Program-made: the position numbers and the translations under genes
Shown: positions 58,688 through 64,000 of the stretch, piece by piece
Numbering within the stretch: the stretch's first letter is position 1
How the letters are laid out: each line of letters opens with the position of its first letter
Assembly: GCA_009841235.1 (NCBI GenBank)
Contig: VXMH01000016.1
Location: 59,019-123,018, forward strand
Reading direction: 5' to 3'
Origin: Caldilineaceae bacterium SB0661_bin_32
Lineage (GTDB): Bacteria > Chloroflexota > Anaerolineae > Caldilineales > Caldilineaceae
Length of the DNA stretch: 64,000 nucleotides
Notes under the pieces: model-generated
The model's input: the letters and a program-made list of their open reading frames with translations, nothing else
What the model was told of the DNA's origin: nothing
Databases searched by the model: none

Positions 58688-58715
58688 TGAAACTCTCCAA
58701 GCCTGTTCGCGCCGC

Positions 58716-59645
58716 CTACTGGTAGAAGACCCATCGTTTTTGCAAGACCCATTGAATGAGGGTAAAGAGAAGAATAATGGCAAACAGGACCCAGGAAAGC
58801 GCGGCCGCGTACCCCATGCGCAGGTTCTGGAAACCGCGCGTGTAGATGTAGTAGCTCAAGGTCCGGGTCGAATCGGCCGGACCGCCGTCGGTCATGATGA
58901 ATATCGGGTCGAAGAGTTGGAGCGTGTTGATGATGCCGATGATCAGGGCGAAGAACATCGCCGGCGAGAGCAGCGGCAGCGTGATCTTCCAGAACTGCTG
59001 CCACCTTGAAGCGCCGTCGATGCTTGACGCCTCGTAAAACTCATTCGGTATCGATTGCAGACCGGCCAGGAGAATAATCGTCTTCCAGGAGAGCGTCTTC
59101 CAGGTGATGGTGATGATGACCGCCGGCATGGCCCATTCGGGCCGCGACAGCCACGGGATCGGGTCGATGCCGAGCGGCCCCAGCAGGGCGTTGATCGGGC
59201 CCTCCAGGCTGTACATGTAGCGCCACGCGATCGCGACCGCGGCCCAGGTGGTGATCAGGGGCAGGAAATAGATCGTGCGGTACAGGTCGATGCCGCGCAT
59301 GGCGTTCTTCAGCAGCAGCGCTGCACACAGCCCCAGGAGCGTATTGAGCACCTCCAGACCGACCGTAAGGTAGAGCGTGTTTTCGAGCGTGTGGTAGAAG
59401 GTCGCGTCGGTGGCAACTTCGACGAAATTACTCAGACCGACGAACTTGATCGGATCGATGATGTTCCACTCGGAAACACCCAGCACCAGGGCGGTGCCGA
59501 TGGGGAGCACCTGTAGCAGGAACAGACCCAGCAGGCTGGGCGCCAGAAACAGGAGCGCGACATAGAGGTCCTTGTGACGTCTCCCCTTGGGCCGCAAAAC
59601 GGACCAGGGAGCAGATACCGTCTGCGCCTTTTGCCCGGTCGCCAT
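58716..59645 (-). CDS. Sugar ABC permease, MalF-like (system 1)
   Basis: This 309-residue six-helix permease has the EAA loop FYEASSIDGASRWQQFWKITLP. It begins MATGQKAQTVSAPW and has its first helix at LLFLAPSLLGLFLLQVLPIG. It follows binding-protein gene 1 after a gap of 109 bases that contains a 14-bp-stem hairpin. Confidence 0.92.
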   Translation of the reverse strand: MATGQKAQTVSAPWSVLRPKGRRHKDLYVALLFLAPSLLGLFLLQVLPIGTALVLGVSEWNIIDPIKFVGLSNFVEVATDATFYHTLENTLYLTVGLEVLNTLLGLCAALLLKNAMRGIDLYRTIYFLPLITTWAAVAIAWRYMYSLEGPINALLGPLGIDPIPWLSRPEWAMPAVIITITWKTLSWKTIILLAGLQSIPNEFYEASSIDGASRWQQFWKITLPLLSPAMFFALIIGIINTLQLFDPIFIMTDGGPADSTRTLSYYIYTRGFQNLRMGYAAALSWVLFAIILLFTLIQWVLQKRWVFYQ

Positions 59646-59675
59646 CGTTGTTCTCCAACAGAGCGGTAGTGAAGA

Positions 59676-59720
59676 GAGAGAAGCAGGGAGCGGGAACGCT
59701 TCTCTTTCCCTGCTTCTCTC
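59676..59720. terminator. Hairpin between binding-protein gene 1 and its permeases
   Basis: GAGAGAAGCAGGGA (59676-59689) and TCCCTGCTTCTCTC (59707-59720) form a perfect 14-bp stem, with an inner GCG/CGC pair. Same placement as the hairpin at 56409, i.e. after the binding-protein gene and before the permease genes. Confidence 0.65.
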
Positions 59721-59754
59721 CTTTAAACCCTTTCTTTCTTCTTGCTTCTAGCGC

Positions 59755-61089
59755 CTATGCCTCCAGCAGCGGCTCCGTCTCGGTCTTGATCTGGATGGCG
59801 GCTTCTTCAGCCGATTTCTCGCCGATGGCGACCAGGTCCATCTCGCGGTCCCAGATCTCCAGGAACTCCTGGTTGCGCCGGATGAATGGCTGCGGGTGCA
59901 CCGTATCCATCATGAACAGGTACGATTCGGGATGCGCGGGCGGTTCGAAGAGGAAGGAGTCCGACTCCATGGCCGCCTTCACCGAGCTGCCGGCGTGGCC
60001 GTTGCGCAGCAGGAACTTCGCGCCTTCCAGCGAGGCCGTGTACTGGATCATATCCCAGGCTGCGTCGGGATTGGGCGCGCCCACCGGGATCGTATACGAG
60101 AAGCCGCCGGTCCAGGTGGCGTACTGCACCGACTTGGGCTGCGGCACGACGCCCCAGTTGATGTCCGAGCCTTCCATGCCCTTGCGGGTCCACGTGCCCA
60201 CGTCGCGCAGGGCCAGGCGGCCCTGATCGAACAGGCCCCCGGCGCCGGCATCCGCCGAACGCAGGTTGGCCGGCCCCAGTTCATGCACCAGGTAGAGGTC
60301 GAACTTCCACTGGATCGCCTCAACTGCAGCCTCCTGGTCCACGAGCACCTCGGTCTTGTCCTCGTTGAAGATATTGCCGCCGTTCTGCCAGATGCGGTTG
60401 ACGATATTCCAGATGCGCACCGGTCCGTTCGTCCAGCCCCAGATCTTCTCGTCGCCTTCGCCGCGCATCATCTCTTTGGCCGTCTCGACGAAAGTGTCCC
60501 ACGTCCAGGTGTCGTTCTGGAAGTGTTCGTAGGGTGTGGTGACGCCGAACTCTTCAAACATGTCGATGTTATAGCCGATCCCCATCGGGTTCACTTCGGC
60601 CGGGATCGCGTACGGTTTGCCCTCCGACTTGAAGAAGTCGGTAATCACATCATAGAAATGGCCGTAGCCAGGCTCGTTGATGTCCCAGGTGGGATGCGCT
60701 TCGACATAGTGGGTCAGGTCGGTCAGGAAGCCGCGGTTCTGGAAGCGGGCGAAGTCGAAATCGACGATCATGCCGACGTCCGGCAGATCGCCCGACGCGA
60801 AGCGGGTCAACAGCCGGTCGTGGTACTGACCGAAGGGCGCCGAAATAATCGTAACGTTGGTATTGGACGTCTTCTTATACTCGTCCATCAGCAGGCCGTA
60901 GGTGGCGTCCCAGGAGCCCCAGACGGTAAATTCGATCTCGGTCGGCTCCGCCATCGCATCATCGCCCGACGCGGCCGGTTCCGAAGCCGCCGGGGCCGCT
61001 ACACCGGCGCACGCCGCCAGCAGCGTGCCGGAGGTAAGGAGGGCCGAATGTTGCAAGAAACGACGTCTGCTCAACTTGTGCGACTGCAT
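59755..61089 (-). CDS. Extracellular sugar-binding lipoprotein (system 1)
   Basis: This 444-residue binding protein has the signal SRRRFLQHSALLTSGTLLAAC with lipobox LAAC (C27) and typical sugar-binding features (WTGGFSYTIPVGAPN, DVGTWTRKGMEG). It is the first gene of the minus-strand locus; the promoter TTGACA-16-TAAAAT lies about 140 bases upstream with a palindrome at the expected start. Paired with the MalF/MalG genes downstream. Substrate inferred only from context. Confidence 0.92.
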   Translation of the reverse strand: MQSHKLSRRRFLQHSALLTSGTLLAACAGVAAPAASEPAASGDDAMAEPTEIEFTVWGSWDATYGLLMDEYKKTSNTNVTIISAPFGQYHDRLLTRFASGDLPDVGMIVDFDFARFQNRGFLTDLTHYVEAHPTWDINEPGYGHFYDVITDFFKSEGKPYAIPAEVNPMGIGYNIDMFEEFGVTTPYEHFQNDTWTWDTFVETAKEMMRGEGDEKIWGWTNGPVRIWNIVNRIWQNGGNIFNEDKTEVLVDQEAAVEAIQWKFDLYLVHELGPANLRSADAGAGGLFDQGRLALRDVGTWTRKGMEGSDINWGVVPQPKSVQYATWTGGFSYTIPVGAPNPDAAWDMIQYTASLEGAKFLLRNGHAGSSVKAAMESDSFLFEPPAHPESYLFMMDTVHPQPFIRRNQEFLEIWDREMDLVAIGEKSAEEAAIQIKTETEPLLEA

Positions 61090-61205
61090 GTGGGTCTCCT
61101 TTGCGTGTGGTTATGATATTGGGGTAAGGCCTGTGGGGGGCCAGGCCAGGTTGCGTCCGATGTCCCCTGCCAAAGAGAGTGGACAGTGGCTTGCGAAGCA
61201 GTGAT

Positions 61206-61222
61206 CTATCCTGCATTGATAG
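61206..61222. promoter_or_regulatory. Palindrome at the transcription start of the transporter locus
   Basis: CTATC (61206-61210) and GATAG (61218-61222) are inverted copies around CTGCATT. On the minus strand the site covers about +1, just downstream of the -10 box, where a sugar-responsive repressor could bind. The regulator is not in this window. Confidence 0.4.
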
Positions 61223-61225
61223 AGG

Positions 61226-61432
61226 CTATTTTATGCAATCGGCGTATTCTGTCAAACCGGTTGCGCAGGTCTCGGCGGGGTTTAAGGGAGCCTGGTACCA
61301 GGTTTTCGGATCGCTGTGGTTGACCTTGAGGAACTCCCGGATCGCGTCGATCACCTCATCTAGGTTCTCCTGCCCCACGGCTTTGGGGATGACGAAATTG
61401 TCGTTATCTTCCCAGAAGGCACGCTCTGTTGG
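61226..61432 (-). pseudogene. Phytanoyl-CoA dioxygenase-like (PhyH) N-terminal remnant
   Basis: The minus-strand frame directly after the nuclease-like gene's TAA reads ERAFWEDNDNFVIPKAVGQ then LDEVIDAIREFLKV and DPKTWYQAPLNP, and stops at TAG 61228-61226. This matches the beginning of PhyH-type dioxygenases (FWEENGYVVIPNAV pattern, WYR end of first helix region) but has no start codon and none of the iron-binding residues. It is what is left of a truncated gene. The promoter for the transporter locus now lies inside its 3' end. Confidence 0.6.
61228..61255 (-). promoter_or_regulatory. Promoter of the ABC transporter/glycan locus
   Basis: On the minus strand, TTGACA (61255-61250), a 16-base spacer and TAAAAT (61233-61228) point toward the binding-protein gene. 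They lie in the PhyH remnant, suggesting the promoter was recruited from it. Confidence 0.6.
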
Positions 61433-61435
61433 TTG

Positions 61436-62956
61436 TTAGGCGTTCGAAGCTTCAAGTTGAATTGCGATATCCTTCAGGTTGTCGACTACGGACTCCAATA
61501 CTTCATCATGTTCGGCGGTAGCCGGAACATTAATCGGAATGCAATGTCTCCCTCCGATTTCAATTACATCTACGTTCATTTTGGTCTGTTTAGGTTGCTC
61601 AATGTATTCAAATGTGAGCCACAAGGGCGTATGGCTGTGTCGCGCCCAACCACCAAAATGAATGCCCAACCAAGCTTTCACGTCACCGAGTAAGAAGGCT
61701 TGGCCGTAACCTTCCTGCTTTGGGACGACTTTTGTACGTTGCAAAAATCCGGCAATATTGCCGCGGCTGATAGTAGCGTCAATAAGCCTATGCAAGCCAG
61801 TAATCTTCTGCGCGAATTTCGGTTCCAGTTCCTCCGGACGCCATGGGAGGAAAGCGAACGGGTCCATTCGGTCAGACCTATCGCTTAGCAGTCCGATGTC
61901 GAAATCGTCGGCTTCGTAAGCGATAGGATCTGGGTCAAACAGTCGTGCGATACTCTCAAGTCTACTGACAACAGAACTCAGCACTTTGTCATAGTCAACT
62001 CCGGCTGGCAACTTGATCGGAATACGAAAGTCCCAGGTCGGGCCAGGGTCAAACACTTCATCGGTCAGTCCGGCCTGTTTCAATTGGCCAAGCTTATCGC
62101 GACCGAATCGTAACCATAGGGGCGTGTTGCAATACCGCGCCCAAGCAAAAATTTCAATGCCAAATCCCGCCCCAACACTGCCAAGCTGGATTTGCCGGCC
62201 GTAGCCACCCTCTCCCCCTGCCGCAACATTCCCTGGATTCAAGAATCCAGCGTTCTCACCGTGATTAATTGCATCGTCAACAAGCCTTCGCAAGCCTTCC
62301 ATCCGTCGGGCAAATTCCGGCCCCATTTCTTCTGGACGCAAAGGAAGAAATGGGGCAGGTTCCGCGCGGTCGGTTAGGCCGCGCAGTTGCTGGATGTCTC
62401 TTTCGGCAACGACGTCCCCAGCAGACTTGGATTCACTTTCCATCAGGTCAAGCAGCGCGGCCCAACTGGTCAACATCAGACGACGCTCACCTCCTGATAC
62501 GGTCGCGGCGCGTAAGACTCCCGGCGTCGTCGCTCCGGTTACCATAAATTGCTGATCTGCGCTTCGGCACAGTTCCGGCCATAGCATTTCGAGCCGCGCG
62601 GCGGGCGCAACAAAGAGAAGCGCGGCAGGCCTGTCTTTGGGCAGCCGCCTGAGATATTCGTTCGGCTGGTTTTTGGTACGCTCTGCCCAGAACTTAGCTT
62701 CGATCAGAACGCGTTCAGCCCCCTCATCGTCAAGGCCGACGAGGTCGGGTCGCTCTCTCTTACCTCCTGTAGCTTGAGTGCGCACTTTGGCAATAGAACC
62801 AACCGTCGTACCTCCTTCCCGCAGCGTTTTTTTCAGCGCCCTGCGCGCTGCATCTGACTGGGAAAGGATATACCCTAGCGCTTCAACAGCCACATCTTCG
62901 GTCCGCTCGGTGAACTTTGGCACAATCTGAGCGAACAACGTCGTCTCATTTGACAT
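61436..62956 (-). CDS. PD-(D/E)XK nuclease-like protein with two copies of an unknown C-terminal domain
   Basis: This 506-residue protein has an N-terminal helical part, then P70-D71 in ERPDLVGLD and E86-A87-K88 in VLIEAKFW, an intact PD-(D/E)XK motif as in restriction enzymes and defence nucleases. A linker leads to two related domains (about 203-342 and 369-502), each with LPxRPEE, RMEGLRRLVDDAI / KITGLHRLIDATI, a GYGRQIQLG / GYGQAFLLG strand, NTPLWLRF / HTPLWLTF and a DKVLSSVVSRLESIA / DEVLESVVDNLKDIA helix. The domains match nothing I recognise. Length and base use differ from neighbours. Best guess: host defence or DNA-end processing; unproven. Confidence 0.7.
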   Translation of the reverse strand: MSNETTLFAQIVPKFTERTEDVAVEALGYILSQSDAARRALKKTLREGGTTVGSIAKVRTQATGGKRERPDLVGLDDEGAERVLIEAKFWAERTKNQPNEYLRRLPKDRPAALLFVAPAARLEMLWPELCRSADQQFMVTGATTPGVLRAATVSGGERRLMLTSWAALLDLMESESKSAGDVVAERDIQQLRGLTDRAEPAPFLPLRPEEMGPEFARRMEGLRRLVDDAINHGENAGFLNPGNVAAGGEGGYGRQIQLGSVGAGFGIEIFAWARYCNTPLWLRFGRDKLGQLKQAGLTDEVFDPGPTWDFRIPIKLPAGVDYDKVLSSVVSRLESIARLFDPDPIAYEADDFDIGLLSDRSDRMDPFAFLPWRPEELEPKFAQKITGLHRLIDATISRGNIAGFLQRTKVVPKQEGYGQAFLLGDVKAWLGIHFGGWARHSHTPLWLTFEYIEQPKQTKMNVDVIEIGGRHCIPINVPATAEHDEVLESVVDNLKDIAIQLEASNA

Positions 62957-63020
62957 GACAGATGGCCTCTCTCGTGTTGTGGGTTACTCGCCTGCATTTT
63001 TATTCCGCAACGTCGGGACA

Positions 63021-63638
63021 TCAGGTTCGATAGGATCCCTGGCCCATACGGTCGAGTTCCCCGAGTAACTGACCAATGCCAGCCTCCGCCTCCACATCCC
63101 CTGCCCCACTAACCACCCTCTCCATCAACTCCAACAGCGCATTCCAACTCGTCAACATCAACCGCCGCTCCCCGCCCGAAACCGTCGCGGCACGCAGATC
63201 GCCCGGCGTGGTCGCGCCGATGATCGTAAACTGCTCATCCGCCCGCCGGCACAGCTCCGGCCACAGCGCGGCCAGTCGCGCCGCCGGCGCAATAAACAGC
63301 AGCGCGGCCGGCCGGTCCAGCGGCAGCCCCTTGAAATATGCGTTCGGTTGGCCTGGAGTAAGGTCCGCCCAGCACACGACTTGAATCAACGCCCGCACAA
63401 CACCCTCGCCGTCATAGCCGGCAAGGCCCGGGCGCTCCCCTTCCACGTCAGTATCCTCGCTGCGCACCCCGGCAATGGTACCGACCGCCGTGCCGCCTTC
63501 TCGCAGGGTGCTCGCCAGCGCGCTGCGGGCCGCTTCCGAGCGGGAGAGGATATGCCCCAAGGCTTCAACGACCGCGTCTTCAGTTTGGCCGCCGGCCTTG
63601 GACGCGTTATCACCCGACCGGGTCGTGTCAGTGGACAT
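63021..63638 (-). CDS. Inactive, shortened paralogue of the PD-(D/E)XK protein
   Basis: This 205-residue protein aligns residue for residue with the first 205 residues of its neighbour, with no gaps (TEDAVVEALGHILSRSEAAR, LREGGTAVGTIAGVR, RPAALLFIAPAARL, ATTPGDLRAATVSGGERRL). All three catalytic positions changed: D71 to G, E86 to Q, K88 to V. The frame ends where the first repeated domain would begin. The leaders also match (GAGAGGCGATCTGTC versus GAGAGGCCATCTGTC before the ATG), so the duplication included upstream DNA. It may be a decaying copy or a regulatory partner. It lies 64 bases upstream of the active copy. Confidence 0.75.
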   Translation of the reverse strand: MSTDTTRSGDNASKAGGQTEDAVVEALGHILSRSEAARSALASTLREGGTAVGTIAGVRSEDTDVEGERPGLAGYDGEGVVRALIQVVCWADLTPGQPNAYFKGLPLDRPAALLFIAPAARLAALWPELCRRADEQFTIIGATTPGDLRAATVSGGERRLMLTSWNALLELMERVVSGAGDVEAEAGIGQLLGELDRMGQGSYRT

Positions 63639-64000
63639 GACAGATCGCCTCTCTCCTGTTGCGGGCCTTCGGGCTATTGGAATGGTCGTGCTTGTCGGTG
63701 CGGCCTGAATATACAACGGCGACGCGCGGAATGCAATCCGCTCACTGAAGGCATTTGGCACAATTTGTCACCTTTTTGGGGTTTTTTCCTACTGCAGTCG
63801 CATCTGTTCTGGTTTGCCAGTATTGTCGAAGATAGCCAGTGGGTCCAAAGAGGGCCGCGGAGAACTTCGTAAGACCTTTGTCCACGAAGGGCCACTAAGG
63901 GCCACGAAGAACGGCTCTTTTTGTCCGCGGAGGACGCGGAGAACTTCCTATAACCTTTGTCCAGGGAGACTCGGAGGGGGCTGGGGCACCGGGGGATGAG
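63639..64000. other. Intergenic region ending in repeat DNA
   Basis: No gene is supported between the paralogue's start and the end of the window. The left part (63700-63850) is AT-richer and shows nothing recognisable; the right part is repeat copy C and a short GA-rich tail. Confidence 0.6.
63858..63965 (-). repeat. CACGAAGGG-type repeat array, copy C (inverted)
   Basis: CCACGAAGGGCCACTAAG, CCACGAAGAAC and CCGCGGAGGACGCGGAGAAC units are the reverse complement of units in arrays A and B, with CTTTGTCC spacers. It is shorter and more divergent. Confidence 0.75.

Overview
This window is about 64 kb of GC-rich bacterial chromosome. Nothing in it names the organism. The gene content (F420-type luciferase-family oxidoreductase, MGDG-synthase-like glycosyltransferase, many sulfatases and beta-propeller glycosidase-like proteins, ATPase-less sugar ABC transporters, dense short palindromic repeats) best fits Chloroflexota of the Anaerolineae/Caldilineae type. 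This is an inference.

Layout. 1-12.5 kb: the end of an oligopeptide-type ABC ATPase, two tandem beta-propeller proteins, a sulfatase, a nitrilase-family amidohydrolase overlapping a short-chain dehydrogenase, an MFS transporter, an F420/FMN monooxygenase-like protein, purN and a lipid-type glycosyltransferase. 12.5-16 kb: a toxin-antitoxin island with an intact RHH/PIN pair, an orphan FitA-like antitoxin, a HicB cut off at its C-terminus, a frameshifted HigA remnant and an intact AbiEi/AbiEii pair. A 53-bp copy of the 3' end of the glycosyltransferase gene lies on the far side of the RHH/PIN pair. 16.1-21.9 kb: a tightly packed minus-strand cluster of a methyltransferase, a GT4 glycosyltransferase, a PTPS-family protein, a BchC-like dehydrogenase and a RibA-RibD_C fusion, preceded by a sulfite-oxidase-like protein. 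It looks like an uncharacterised pathway for a GTP-derived, glycosylated and methylated metabolite. 22-33 kb: fabF, a carbamoyltransferase with a carbamate kinase, a two-component system with a MacAB-like efflux operon, and a sugar isomerase. 33-38.5 kb: an SH3 membrane protein, a Gfo/Idh/MocA oxidoreductase, a ThDP enzyme and a D-2-hydroxyacid dehydrogenase.

38.8-47.3 kb is core: tRNA-Val, a tandem Cache-like lipoprotein, an M20 peptidase, thrS, then infC-rpmI-rplT with a clear promoter, an ATT start for infC, a structured infC-rpmI spacer and a strong terminator, then a TrmH-type methyltransferase, a membrane helix-hairpin-helix protein and tRNA-Lys. 47.3-61.1 kb is a minus-strand polysaccharide-utilisation-like locus: two complete binding protein/permease/permease sets without an ATPase, a sulfatase, a GH2 enzyme, a beta-propeller protein, and a broken permease with a truncated FAH-family gene at its downstream edge. 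Near-identical repeat arrays of about 180-190 bp flank the propeller gene.

61.2-64 kb holds a phytanoyl-CoA dioxygenase-like remnant and a pair of tandem paralogues. One has an intact PD-(D/E)XK motif and two copies of an unknown C-terminal domain. The other is shorter and has lost all three catalytic residues. The most promising unexplored items are the RibA/PTPS/glycosyltransferase cluster, the active/inactive nuclease pair, the paired intergenic element near 7.9 and 32.1 kb, and the toxin-antitoxin island.
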